A DNA stretch of 64,000 nt from Microscilla marina ATCC 23134 (lineage in GTDB: Bacteria; Bacteroidota; Bacteroidia; Cytophagales; Microscillaceae): contig NZ_AAWS01000011.1 in the NCBI RefSeq assembly GCF_000169175.1, forward strand, positions 175,039 through 239,038. The letters run 5' to 3'. The position numbers and the translations under genes were made by a program. Below are positions 27,694-37,094 of the stretch, in pieces (within the stretch, counting starts at the first letter, position 1; each line of letters starts with the position of its first letter). The notes beneath the pieces were generated by a model, which made no database searches, had not been told where the DNA came from, and saw only the letters and a program-made list of their open reading frames with translations.

Positions 27694-28575
27694 ATGAACA
27701 ACATCAAAATAAAGAAGACGAAAAGTAATTACTACAAGGCTCTGACAGTATCGCAAACCAAGATTTTGGAATCACTGGCGATTTACAAGTTTCTGACCAG
27801 TTCGCAAATGGTGACCCTGGAGGTGATGACTCACGAAAAAAACATTAATACCCAAATTCGGTTTTTGCGGGGCTTGCCCAAACCACTAATGGACAGCGAA
27901 AATTTTGGCTCGATCCCCAAAATTGGGAGGTTAGAAAGCATTCATTTTTTGACCAAAAAAGGCAAACAGTTGTTGATTGAAGAGTTGGGTTACTCCCCAG
28001 AAGATATACGACTACCTACTAACAACAATTCGTTGTTTTATCAAGACTACTTCCACCGAAAATATACCATCGACTGCCATATCAGGGCAAGTAATTGGGC
28101 AAAGGAAAGTGGGATAGAAGTACTGTTTTTTGATCGCTATTTTGATAAGGTAGGCAACAACCGAATAGATAAAAATATGCGTGCTAAAACCAAGATCAAC
28201 CTTAAAAACAAACAATACCTCATTGCCGATGGGGTATTAATGATTTTACTACCTGATGGTGCACAAGAGCTGTATTGCTTAGAAATGTATGACGGTAAAG
28301 ATACGCTCCGCACCCTGAAACAACTCAAAAAACACGTAGAAGCCATTGAGATTGGAAGCGTGAGTGAGCAGTATGGGTTGCCCTATGCCCATCGGGTGCT
28401 CTGTGTTTTTGAGCATGAAGGTTTGCAAAAAGCAGTGATCAAACGAGCCAATCAGGAAAGCGAGTTTACTAACGTCAAAGAGTTCTTTTTGACCAAAACA
28501 CTGCAAAGTGTATTGGAGCAGCCTTTTGACAAGGGATGGGTGAATTTGTTGGGGGAGGAAGTGGGGGTGTATTGA
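27694..28575 (+). CDS. Replication-relaxation family protein, TGA-free copy
   Basis: 293 aa, ATG 27694. The N-terminal winged helix (I-L-E-S-L-A-I-Y-K-F-L-T-S-S-Q-M-V) and the C-terminal alpha/beta part (L-Y-C-L-E-M-Y-D-G-K-D-T-L-R) match the paralogue at 2979-3962. It ends at TGA 28573-28575. If UGA were glycine here, the frame would run 22 codons to a TAA inside a terminator stem; the paralogue also has a longer tail of this kind, so the true end is open. It probably acts with the adjacent ATPase in plasmid-type mobilisation. Confidence 0.78.
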   Translation: MNNIKIKKTKSNYYKALTVSQTKILESLAIYKFLTSSQMVTLEVMTHEKNINTQIRFLRGLPKPLMDSENFGSIPKIGRLESIHFLTKKGKQLLIEELGYSPEDIRLPTNNNSLFYQDYFHRKYTIDCHIRASNWAKESGIEVLFFDRYFDKVGNNRIDKNMRAKTKINLKNKQYLIADGVLMILLPDGAQELYCLEMYDGKDTLRTLKQLKKHVEAIEIGSVSEQYGLPYAHRVLCVFEHEGLQKAVIKRANQESEFTNVKEFFLTKTLQSVLEQPFDKGWVNLLGEEVGVY

Positions 28576-28629
28576 GAGGGGAGATTTTCTATTCTTTCAG
28601 GTAGGAAAGATTGACTTTTGATAGTTAAG

Positions 28630-28662
28630 TTTGGAGAGTAAGTTCAAGCTGTACTCTCCAAA
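28630..28662 (+). terminator. Hairpin terminator, 11-bp perfect stem
   Basis: TTTGGAGAGTA and TACTCTCCAAA around an 11-base loop, downstream of the replication-relaxation gene. It can also act on the opposite strand after the ATPase gene ending at 28726. Confidence 0.6.
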
Positions 28663-28725
28663 ATATTCAAACAATATCATTTAGCAGATAAGTTTTAAAA
28701 TCACCTCAGATGTCAATGTTTAAGA

Positions 28726-30834
28726 TTATGTTAATCTATTAATTTCAACTTGTAAACCTGCTAATAAGTTATCTAAAACGCACTGTTGTAATACAAAGTG
28801 TAAATCTTTTACTTGGCTTGGCTTCTGACTTTCCAGATCGGCCTTTAAATAATCTACTAATTTATCTTTGGTTATGGGCATAGATAATTTTAGATGATGG
28901 TAATTATGCCTGTAAACCCTAATTCTTTCAAGTGCATGCACTAGACTTGGATATTGTGGAGTTATTGTATCCCTGTAGTATTTTTTATCAGGTTTTCCAT
29001 AAACTTCAATACTTTCAACAAAGCATTGAAAACAAGTGTTTATAAAGTTCTCAAACTTTAATTCAGTATCACAAACTTCAACCCTCGAGAATTTGCTACT
29101 TTCAGGAAATGAGAATTTCCCAAATAGAGAAGGTTGTCCTGCATTATCTATTAAATCTACCAGCAACTGAAAATCTTTAATTATATAATCTATTCGTTTA
29201 GGTAGCCATAGCTCACGCTGATCAGGTGTTATTACACGCAAAATCGTTTTTCGGCCTTCTTTTTTTGCTAACTCTAGGCCTATATGTTTTTCAACCACTG
29301 GGATTGTTATCTTAGGCATATTGTGAGAGTCATATTTCAAAAGACCATAACCCATTAAGTGCTTGGTAAATTCTGGTTCTGTTGAAAATTCTATAAAATC
29401 TCTAATTTCTCCACTAGAAAGCATTTCTAACATAGTGTATTCATCTGGGTAAAAATCTGAAAGTTCCGCAACAACATGACCACTGTAATAAGATAGGTCT
29501 AAATCTCTTCGTTCTTGACTCTTTATTAAATCGTTGTCAGATATTGTAATGGGCTTATGGATAGCTTGATCTGTATAATCTTTATTAATCCAACTACATG
29601 ATTTTCTTGTGAGGTGAGGATGTCCACCATATTGAGTATATAAATAATTTAAGGCTGTATCTGTAAAATCCAATCCTATCTTTTTGCCTAATGATGAAAC
29701 CATGAGTTTCATTTCTGATTTTGTAAAACCTGTCAGATAATCAGGCGATACTATCCCAAATAATGGGTTTTGGACTCCTTTAACTCTATTTGTGTCTAAT
29801 ACATTTGGGTTTAGGCCCGCTATAAAAAAAACTAAGTTTCTGTGCTCACTTTGACAAGACCATATCGTTTGCCAGAAATCGATGTAATCATCAATCCAAT
29901 GCTCTTCTTTTTCATTCAGAAAAGATATATACTCTATTTCATCGAAGATTAGCGCTACCCTGTTGTTATCTTCTAATTCGGCAACTTTTTTTATAAGGTT
30001 GCTAAATGTAGTTGCAATTTTCTTTTCTGTGTATTTCTTAGATTTAGCAGCGATTTTTATTCCAGTTCTGTCAGATATAGTGTTACAAATCTCGCCTAAA
30101 AATTCGTTCCACCTTAATTTTTTTATTGAGGGGTTTTTGCAATCGAAAAATAAAATCACTCCCTTTTTCTCAAATTCAACAGTCCTTTTAAGTTTATACA
30201 AGAAGGAAGTCTTACCTGTTTTTCTTAAACCAAATAACCCTCTGTTTTCGGACTTTTTAACCGCATCATAATAGGTTGTAAGTAATCTTTCCCGTCCAAA
30301 AAAATAGGCATCTTCTTTTAGGGGGAGGGAAAAGTCGAATAAGTCTCTCTGGTAAAATTGTTCACTTATTTTGTTATTTATATAATTAGAAATTCTAGCG
30401 TTTTGTCTTAGTTCACTAGCTGAAAAAGCAATTATTATTCTTGGCTCACGTGATCTTTGGCTTGAGCTGTAATTTTTAAGCCACTTGTGTACATCTGTAC
30501 TCTCTGAAATTAATATGTATACAAGTGTCTCAACCCTTCCTTTGGCAGGGTATCCTTCATAAACTTCCTCCACAGCCTGAATAGTTCTAGCTGCCATTTC
30601 ATTATGTGGTGAATAGATTAGGAGTAATTCTAAATTAAACCCAAACTTTTCTTTTGTATTTTCTTCAGGACTTAAAAAAAACTCAAATAATTCTGTTTTG
30701 GATTGCTTTCGAAAAAATTGTCTCTTAGCACCTCTTGTTACAAAAAAACTTTTCAAAAATGGTGTTAGTAACTCTTCATGTTGTGGAAAATCTTTTAAAT
30801 GCTTATTTCTTACTTCTGGTCGAATGATTCCCAT
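28726..30834 (-). CDS. STAND/AAA-type ATPase with N-terminal sensor-like domain
   Basis: 702 aa. Residues 1-190 form an alpha/beta domain (L-E-L-L-L-I-Y-S-P-H-N-E and a central sheet) that could be an effector or response domain. The ATPase core follows F-F-G-R-E at about 200: Walker A G-L-R-K-T-G-K-T-S near 208 and Walker B A-L-I-F-D-E-I-E-Y near 290. The last 250 residues are helical. This arrangement is common in bacterial STAND signalling ATPases linked to defence. Stop TAA; the single-gene transcription unit faces the mobilisation operon. No TGA inside. Confidence 0.7.
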   Translation of the reverse strand: MGIIRPEVRNKHLKDFPQHEELLTPFLKSFFVTRGAKRQFFRKQSKTELFEFFLSPEENTKEKFGFNLELLLIYSPHNEMAARTIQAVEEVYEGYPAKGRVETLVYILISESTDVHKWLKNYSSSQRSREPRIIIAFSASELRQNARISNYINNKISEQFYQRDLFDFSLPLKEDAYFFGRERLLTTYYDAVKKSENRGLFGLRKTGKTSFLYKLKRTVEFEKKGVILFFDCKNPSIKKLRWNEFLGEICNTISDRTGIKIAAKSKKYTEKKIATTFSNLIKKVAELEDNNRVALIFDEIEYISFLNEKEEHWIDDYIDFWQTIWSCQSEHRNLVFFIAGLNPNVLDTNRVKGVQNPLFGIVSPDYLTGFTKSEMKLMVSSLGKKIGLDFTDTALNYLYTQYGGHPHLTRKSCSWINKDYTDQAIHKPITISDNDLIKSQERRDLDLSYYSGHVVAELSDFYPDEYTMLEMLSSGEIRDFIEFSTEPEFTKHLMGYGLLKYDSHNMPKITIPVVEKHIGLELAKKEGRKTILRVITPDQRELWLPKRIDYIIKDFQLLVDLIDNAGQPSLFGKFSFPESSKFSRVEVCDTELKFENFINTCFQCFVESIEVYGKPDKKYYRDTITPQYPSLVHALERIRVYRHNYHHLKLSMPITKDKLVDYLKADLESQKPSQVKDLHFVLQQCVLDNLLAGLQVEINRLT

Positions 30835-30971
30835 AAATGATGAAATTATTGTTATAATTGCAATTAATATACTTAATATAATTTACATTATAACTAAACA
30901 TTCAAGGATTTATGGGAGTTTATAATAATATGTTTAAATATTAGCAAGATATTTAAACATTCATTAGCGAC

Positions 30972-31976
30972 TTAACTACCCCCCAACCCAGGAAACCTCA
31001 CATACAACCTCTTAATCAAGGCTTTATCTCCCACATAAATTTTTCCCGTAGGTTGAGGGTCATGCGTTTTGTAGCGTTTAAATTGCCAGTAGTATAGCCC
31101 TAGTTGGGTAGTGAGCCAGGTACATTGCCATTGTTGAGGGGCTACTTTTTTTAGGGGAATGAGTTTTACTGGTTCTCGTTCATAGTTTTCTATCTGGATG
31201 AACATTTGGGCGGTGTCAGGCAGCAGAGTAGCTGCTTTGACCGTAAACTGAACAGGCTCTTTTACAGGATGCCAGCTAACCATACTAGGCGCTTGTATGG
31301 TAACAGGTATAATCCTTTTTTTACTGTTAGCACTCTTGCTTCTTACTGCCTTACCATTGTATTGCAAACGTACCCCAATATCCTCAAACCTAGATTTCAT
31401 GGCAATGTATTTATCAAATATGGCTGATTGTTCTTTTTGGCTCTTGGACACAATCTCCTTTTGAGCTACATGAGGGTTTGAGGGCATAAGCTTTGCCGAA
31501 TCAGTATGGTATTTTTCTTTTTGCTCATTGGTTATCAATGGCTTTTTCAAAGTATCTGTTTGTGTAGAATCTACTTTTTTATGAGTAATGGTGTTTTGTG
31601 GAGATTTGTTGCTAGTGCCCTTGAAATATAACTGCCACAAAAAGAATAACCCAACAGCAAAAAGAACTACTGCGGCTATTCGGGCATACGTAGGTATTTG
31701 CAGGGTAGTACTTTGAGGATTGCCCAGTGCTTGGGTGCAGGCAATTACTCTTTCAAATTCAGCAGGGTTGTCTTTAAGGTATTGCAGTAGTGGTTTGGGC
31801 AGGTGGTGTTCTTTTTGGTATACAAAGCATTCTGCCAAAAAACGGATAGTTATATCAGATGCACCTTCTTCAGGAATACTTTCATAGAGTTGTTTGCCCA
31901 AGACGTGAATTTCTGCTTGGTTAAGGTCTTTGATTAGTTTTTGTGAAGAACGAAGGTTATATAGATTGTTTTTCAT
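30972..31976 (-). CDS. Single-pass membrane protein beside the CHAT gene
   Basis: 334 aa. The N-terminal 100 residues are cytoplasmic and helical (L-N-Q-A-E-I-H-V-L-G-K-Q-L-Y), one transmembrane segment (A-V-V-L-F-A-V-G-L-F-F-L-W-Q-L) lies near 105-125, and a Lys/Thr-rich linker leads to a beta-rich C-terminal domain outside the membrane. The layout resembles anti-sigma/FecR-like membrane regulators but no such motif is clear. It lies 43 bp downstream of the gene at 32020, in the same minus-strand operon. Stop TAA. Confidence 0.6.
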   Translation of the reverse strand: MKNNLYNLRSSQKLIKDLNQAEIHVLGKQLYESIPEEGASDITIRFLAECFVYQKEHHLPKPLLQYLKDNPAEFERVIACTQALGNPQSTTLQIPTYARIAAVVLFAVGLFFLWQLYFKGTSNKSPQNTITHKKVDSTQTDTLKKPLITNEQKEKYHTDSAKLMPSNPHVAQKEIVSKSQKEQSAIFDKYIAMKSRFEDIGVRLQYNGKAVRSKSANSKKRIIPVTIQAPSMVSWHPVKEPVQFTVKAATLLPDTAQMFIQIENYEREPVKLIPLKKVAPQQWQCTWLTTQLGLYYWQFKRYKTHDPQPTGKIYVGDKALIKRLYVRFPGLGGS

Positions 31977-32019
31977 ATAAATTTTAAGTTACGTAGTTGA
32001 TCGTTTTACATAGTCACGG

Positions 32020-32877
32020 CTATCTTGAGTAAAGCCAGTCTTTAATTTTTTTGTACCAAGTATTCCTGTGCTTCTCAAATTTGTCCTTGCGATACCAATT
32101 ATTAATGTCATCTTTTCTTAAGCCAAATAAGCCATTGATAGCTTTAATAAATTGCCCACCCCGTATATCATCCTCAGGAGTATTTTGAATGAGCATCCGC
32201 AAGCTTGCTATTGTATCTTTATTCACAGGTCTTTTACTTACCTCAGCTAATAATTCGGGGTATTTGAGTAACCTCATTGGATTTACTCTTACCAAATGAG
32301 CAAAAACAGCTTGTTTATCTATTGCCATGCTGCTTTGAAGAAATTGTTCCATGAGTATTTCTTTGTCTAAGTTATATTCAATGTCTATATCGGCTCTTTC
32401 CTGTGCCACGTCAAGTGAGTTATACATTTCCTTATAGTAATACACCTTAAACTTTTTTCTCAGGTTAGCTGCTCTTTTCTTCGCAAAATCTTTGAGCAAA
32501 ATAATGAGTTGTTCCACTGTCTTGGCTTTATCTGCTATAGTCGTGATACCTGGTGTACGAGGTTTACCATTTTTCTTAGGTGGTGGACAACGGTATTCCC
32601 CCTTCCAATCCCCATAATAATTATCTGCCTGCAATATTGGATAGCATTTATATATTTTTTCAATCTCTAGAGCTTTTTTACGCATCATTATGTCTAATTT
32701 CTGCTCTTGCTCCAACACAGAAAAGTAGACTTTACAGTTCATGCATTGAGGTTGATTACACTCGGCTACAAATGCAACTAAAGCGTCCCATCCTTGTGTC
32801 CAAGTGGAGGCCATAAGCAGATCGTTATCGACTACATCAGTCGTGAGCCAAAATATTTCCTTAGGGTTTTGTGGCAT
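32020..32877 (-). CDS. Unknown cytoplasmic protein
   Basis: 285 aa, rich in Lys and aromatic residues, with two Cys-containing motifs (C-N-Q-P-Q-C-M-N-C and later Y-R-C-P-P-P-K) that might hold a metal. The rest is helical. No family recognised. It is the first gene of a two-gene operon, divergent from the CHAT gene at 33013 with 135 bp between the starts. No TGA; stop TAG. Confidence 0.55.
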   Translation of the reverse strand: MPQNPKEIFWLTTDVVDNDLLMASTWTQGWDALVAFVAECNQPQCMNCKVYFSVLEQEQKLDIMMRKKALEIEKIYKCYPILQADNYYGDWKGEYRCPPPKKNGKPRTPGITTIADKAKTVEQLIILLKDFAKKRAANLRKKFKVYYYKEMYNSLDVAQERADIDIEYNLDKEILMEQFLQSSMAIDKQAVFAHLVRVNPMRLLKYPELLAEVSKRPVNKDTIASLRMLIQNTPEDDIRGGQFIKAINGLFGLRKDDINNWYRKDKFEKHRNTWYKKIKDWLYSR

Positions 32878-33012
32878 AGAATCGGTTAGTTCAGTTCAAG
32901 CTTGTACTATCTCCTTATCAAAGCAACCTGGCTGTTTTTGTAAGTTTTGCCCTACTTTTTTTACATTTGACTAAAATTTCCTGATTCACTATACTATTTT
33001 ATCTTATAAGCT

Positions 33013-35940
33013 ATGAAGAAACTCCTACTTCTGTGTTATCTATGCGTAGTATTTTCTTTCACTACCTATGGTCAGTACCATTACCAAGATGCAAGACTCA
33101 CCAGCAACTTTTCTTTTAGGGAAGCGCAACAGCTAGTCACAAAAGGCTTGTTTATCCAAGCCATTCCGCATTACCAACAAGCTTTCAAAAACTTCGAGCA
33201 AAATAAGCAACCTTTTTCCAAACTCTTTTGCCAAGTGGAAAAAACCTTTTGTTGGATAAAAAGTAGTCAATACAGAAAAGCCCGTGAATTACTCCAAGAA
33301 CTTGAAAGTAGTACAGTAGCCTACCCGTTGCTTTTGGGTAGAGTACTGGAGTATCAGGCATTACTTTATCAAAGACAAACCAGAAGACGTCTAGACAAAG
33401 CATTATGGTGTGCCAATCGTTCATTGGCTTTACGACAAAAGCATTTCAGCACAACTAAACCCAAAGAAGTAATTCGGGCATATTTGCGGGTAGCCTATAT
33501 ATTTTCTAAAAAGCAACGGTACATAGAAGCACTGGAACGTATCAAAAAAGCGGCACAACTGCTTCAGAATCACTATTCTATCTATTTAGATGCATTGATG
33601 CACCATATCCAGGGACTTTGTTATGCTAATATGGCCCGGCTGCTTACTAAGGGGGATCAAAAAAAGCATAAATTCAGCCGTACAAAAGGGATCAAAATCT
33701 ATAAAAGAGCCTTAGAGTTATATAAGAAAGCATTGACACCTACTCACCCTAAAGTTGGCATCATGTGGGGAAATATTGGAAGTGGTTGGCAAATGCGTCA
33801 TGCAGAGGTACATGACTCGCTTCGTAAAGTATCTGCTTTTGGGGGTAATCTTTCGTTAATCAACAAAGCTTGCAACCCACTTATTGATAGTGCTTTTCAG
33901 TCTATCCTGAAAGGAGTGAATATTTTGGAAACAAATGCGGTGAATAGCAGGTTTCCATTGGCATATTTTAGTTGGTATGCAGGACTTGTGCAGGGGCGTA
34001 CAATTCGCCCAAACTTTGCTCATGGTATCAGCTTGTACCAAAAGGCATTAGTACATGTTATGCCTGGAGTTTATTCTACAGATATTTTTGCACCACCCAA
34101 CCTCGTTAAACTGGCATTACAGGAAAATGTGGATGATCTTATTCTCTCTATTTTATGCAGCAAAGCAGATTATTTAGTAAAGCACTATGCAAAGTCACCA
34201 CAAACTCGTCGAAAATACTTGGATTTGGCCTGGCAAAGCCTTGAAATGCTTGAAAAATTATTGGAAAAAATCTCTGTAAACACTGTACTTGAAAGGGATC
34301 AATTGCTTTTAAGCCAAAACATATCTTCCTACCTTAACATAAGAACTCGTGCTTTTCAGCAATATCAACAGATTTTACCTAAAGACACGCTACAACAAAT
34401 GGGTGAGCGTGTGCTGAGAGTCATTGAAAAACGTAAAAAAGAAGCACTTTGGAAAAATATCTATAGTAAAGTGCTCAGAAGGAAAGCGCTTCTACCCGTT
34501 GAGAATCAAAAAAAAGCAGTGTTTTTACAGCAACAAGCTGTCTTTCAGGCACGCCAAGTAGCTCTATCCACACCAGGCACGTTGGAAAGATTACAGGCAA
34601 TGGATAGTGTCAGTAAATATCGCACCTTACTTGCTGACCATGAAGAATACCTTAGGCAAAACTATCCCGCATATCGTCGGTTAATTAGCCAAACGACTCA
34701 TCTATCACTTACTAAAATTCAACAACAGTTGCTCCCTCATCAGGCACTGGTTTCGTATACCTCAAACCTTCATTTAGTATTTGTGACTACTAAAAACACC
34801 TTAACCTTCAAAAACCTCACGCCTGGGTTTGAATACATAAGGGAGCACGACAAAGAGCTAAGAAAAAAATTTAATGCATTCAACAACAGCCTCACAAATA
34901 CCCAAAAAGGACGAGAGCGAATGACGAGAAATTGGGCAAAAACGAGTCATCAACTTTACCAATTGATTTTTAAGCCAGTAGCAAAAATGCTTCCCCAAAA
35001 TATTACGTCACTCATAATCTTACCCTCACAAAGTCAGTATGAGGCGATTCCTTTTGAAGCGTTATTACAGGCTTATGATACCACTCAAAAAGCACAAGCC
35101 AACATCAAGCAATATTCTTTGATCAATCGTTACACCATTGCATACGCACCTTCTTTATCCTATCTTCAGCCTCAACAAAACAAGACATCTCAAAGGCAAA
35201 AGAGTGACTTGGTTGCTCAGTTTCTGGCACCCATACACTTTGGCAAGTCACAAAAAGCGGCATCCAATCGAGGGCAGATGCAAAAGATTCGTAAACTACG
35301 CCACTTTAGCAAAGTAGCAAGTCTGGATAGCCTGCCTCACACCGAACGAGAAATACAAAAGTGCCAGGAAGTATTAGCGAGAAAATATGGGGCAAAAAGA
35401 ATAAAAACCTGGAAAGGGGCACGTGCTACCGAAAGCAGATTGAAAACCAGCCTCCACCAACCAACACGAATTGTTCACTTGGCTACCCATGCGGTTTCTT
35501 CTACGTTAAGTTTTGAGTTGAGTAAGTTATTCTTGTACCCAGAATCTTCCAAAATAGATTCTTTGGATGGTATTTCCTACTATGGCGATATTGCGGGAAT
35601 GCGAAAGGCTACTGCTAATCTGGTAGTGTTGAGTGCTTGCGAAACAGGAGTAGGGCTAGATATTGGAGTTGAAGGCATGTTGTCTTTGCATAGGGCATTT
35701 CTTCAAATGGGAGTACCCAAAGTGGTTCATACCCAATGGGCAGTTCACGACGAAGCCACCGCCGAACTGATGATCAAGTTTTATGAATACCTGTCCCAAG
35801 GCCACAAGGAAGCCGAAGCACTTAGTCTTGCCAAGCGGTATTTGCTACACAATAAAATCAAATCCAAAGGACAAACGTATGCCACCTATCCGCCTTACTA
35901 CTGGGCTGCTTTTAGGCTTACGCAGCAAGTTTTTGATTGA
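33013..35940 (+). CDS. TPR-CHAT caspase-like protease, exported
   Basis: 975 aa. It has a signal peptide (M-K-K-L-L-L-L-C-Y-L-C-V-V-F-S-F, cleavage near Y-G-Q). Residues 40-480 are tetratricopeptide repeats, and the CHAT (caspase HetF-associated with TPRs) domain fills the last 380 residues, with catalytic His in I-V-H-L-A-T-H-A and Cys in L-S-A-C-E-T-G. CHAT proteases are caspase-like effectors and the TPRs bind partners; in Bacteroidota they often stand next to membrane regulators as here. It ends Phe-Asp-TGA with a TAG two codons later, so reading TGA as Gly would add only Gly-Val. No internal TGA. Confidence 0.85.
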   Translation: MKKLLLLCYLCVVFSFTTYGQYHYQDARLTSNFSFREAQQLVTKGLFIQAIPHYQQAFKNFEQNKQPFSKLFCQVEKTFCWIKSSQYRKARELLQELESSTVAYPLLLGRVLEYQALLYQRQTRRRLDKALWCANRSLALRQKHFSTTKPKEVIRAYLRVAYIFSKKQRYIEALERIKKAAQLLQNHYSIYLDALMHHIQGLCYANMARLLTKGDQKKHKFSRTKGIKIYKRALELYKKALTPTHPKVGIMWGNIGSGWQMRHAEVHDSLRKVSAFGGNLSLINKACNPLIDSAFQSILKGVNILETNAVNSRFPLAYFSWYAGLVQGRTIRPNFAHGISLYQKALVHVMPGVYSTDIFAPPNLVKLALQENVDDLILSILCSKADYLVKHYAKSPQTRRKYLDLAWQSLEMLEKLLEKISVNTVLERDQLLLSQNISSYLNIRTRAFQQYQQILPKDTLQQMGERVLRVIEKRKKEALWKNIYSKVLRRKALLPVENQKKAVFLQQQAVFQARQVALSTPGTLERLQAMDSVSKYRTLLADHEEYLRQNYPAYRRLISQTTHLSLTKIQQQLLPHQALVSYTSNLHLVFVTTKNTLTFKNLTPGFEYIREHDKELRKKFNAFNNSLTNTQKGRERMTRNWAKTSHQLYQLIFKPVAKMLPQNITSLIILPSQSQYEAIPFEALLQAYDTTQKAQANIKQYSLINRYTIAYAPSLSYLQPQQNKTSQRQKSDLVAQFLAPIHFGKSQKAASNRGQMQKIRKLRHFSKVASLDSLPHTEREIQKCQEVLARKYGAKRIKTWKGARATESRLKTSLHQPTRIVHLATHAVSSTLSFELSKLFLYPESSKIDSLDGISYYGDIAGMRKATANLVVLSACETGVGLDIGVEGMLSLHRAFLQMGVPKVVHTQWAVHDEATAELMIKFYEYLSQGHKEAEALSLAKRYLLHNKIKSKGQTYATYPPYYWAAFRLTQQVFD

Positions 35941-35972
35941 GTATAGGTTTACTCTTGCGATCTAATGATTAT

Positions 35973-36014
35973 CAGGCAAGCTATTGTGTATCAATGGTTT
36001 GCCTGTTTTTTTTA
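35973..36014 (+). terminator. Terminator of the CHAT gene
   Basis: CAGGCAA...TTGCCTG stem followed by eight T. The remainder of the 317-base gap up to 36257 holds another T/A hairpin (TTTTTGAC...GTCAAAAA, about 36030-36052) and a weak 50-codon frame with two TGAs (36086-36238) that I do not regard as a supported gene. Confidence 0.6.
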
Positions 36015-36257
36015 TTTACTACACTAATTTTTTTGACTTTTTTGTCAAAAATTTACAAAAATGGAAGCTTGGTTTTGATAGGTACATGAAAACAATGGTG
36101 AGACTTCATAACTCAACCTGTACCTATGGTAAAAAACGAAACCTAAATGTATGTTTGGATAACACACTGATTAGATGAGTGTGGCATCTCCAGAAGGAAA
36201 ACTGTAGGAGAAACCAATCATGAAATCATCTATTTTAACTACAAAATATCTTAACAA

Positions 36258-37022
36258 ATGAAATTATTTTTGAAAATGGGGTTATTGGCTGTTGTTCTAC
36301 TCACTTTAGAGAGTTGTTCTAATACTGAAGTAGTAAAGCCAACCAAATCAAACCTACAAAACATCAACCATCAGTTAAAAAGTAGTGTACTTGATGCACA
36401 AACCTCTAACAATATACCGAGTAAATTTTATCGGGTAAACCCTGTTTATAAAGATGCTTATGTACATCTACGGCAGGGATATAATGAATGCTCTTGGGCC
36501 TCGTATGTCTTAACAACTGGAGCCATTGCAAGAGCCAAAGGCAGGGATTATGAAGTAACTCAAAATAAAATATCAAGAGTAAAAGATAAATGTAAAGAAA
36601 AATGCCATTCTTCACCGGACCCTTTTTGTGGTGCTTATATTACAGACTTGGAGTGGTTTGCCCAAACTTGGGATTACACAAACGTATCTAAGAACCGTGT
36701 CTCGTGCTCTAATAATGAAAGTGGTCGCTTTTCTATGGTAAAAAACATGCTTAATCATATAGAAACGAAACAAACACCATTTATTGCAATTGGGTCTACA
36801 TTTCAAAGTAATGGAAAGCGAATTGGGCATTATTATATTATATGGTCTATTGATTGGAAACGTGGAGGTAGAGGCTCTACTATATACTATACCGACCCTC
36901 TTGATGATGTAAAGCCTCATTTTAACAATCAGATTAAAGCAGAAAGTTTTTCTACATTCTTAGATAAAATGGCAGGTCACTACCCTTCACCAAAAGTTTA
37001 TAATGTACTGTTTTTGTGGTAA
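36258..37022 (+). CDS. Lipoprotein with papain-like (C39-type) peptidase fold
   Basis: 254 aa. The signal sequence is followed by a lipobox (L-E-S-C-S, Cys at about 20), so the mature protein is membrane-anchored. The segment Y-N-E-C-S-W-A-S-Y near residue 80 suits a papain-like nucleophile Cys with helix; G-H-Y-Y-I-I-W-S near 195 provides the His, and Y-Y-T-D-P near 215 the Asp. Several other Cys may form disulfides. The peptidase call is by motif order. It stands alone before a TGA-rich gene. Stop TAA; no TGA inside. Confidence 0.6.
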   Translation: MKLFLKMGLLAVVLLTLESCSNTEVVKPTKSNLQNINHQLKSSVLDAQTSNNIPSKFYRVNPVYKDAYVHLRQGYNECSWASYVLTTGAIARAKGRDYEVTQNKISRVKDKCKEKCHSSPDPFCGAYITDLEWFAQTWDYTNVSKNRVSCSNNESGRFSMVKNMLNHIETKQTPFIAIGSTFQSNGKRIGHYYIIWSIDWKRGGRGSTIYYTDPLDDVKPHFNNQIKAESFSTFLDKMAGHYPSPKVYNVLFLW

Positions 37023-37094
37023 TTAGCCTTTACAATACATTATGAATAGGCATATATATTATGCCTATTCCTTTTTATTATTTAAATTTCATCT

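Noticed and set aside
36086..36238. 50-codon frame with two TGAs upstream of the lipoprotein
   Set aside because: No ribosome site, no homology and atypical composition; reading TGA as sense lengthens many random frames, so length alone is not enough.
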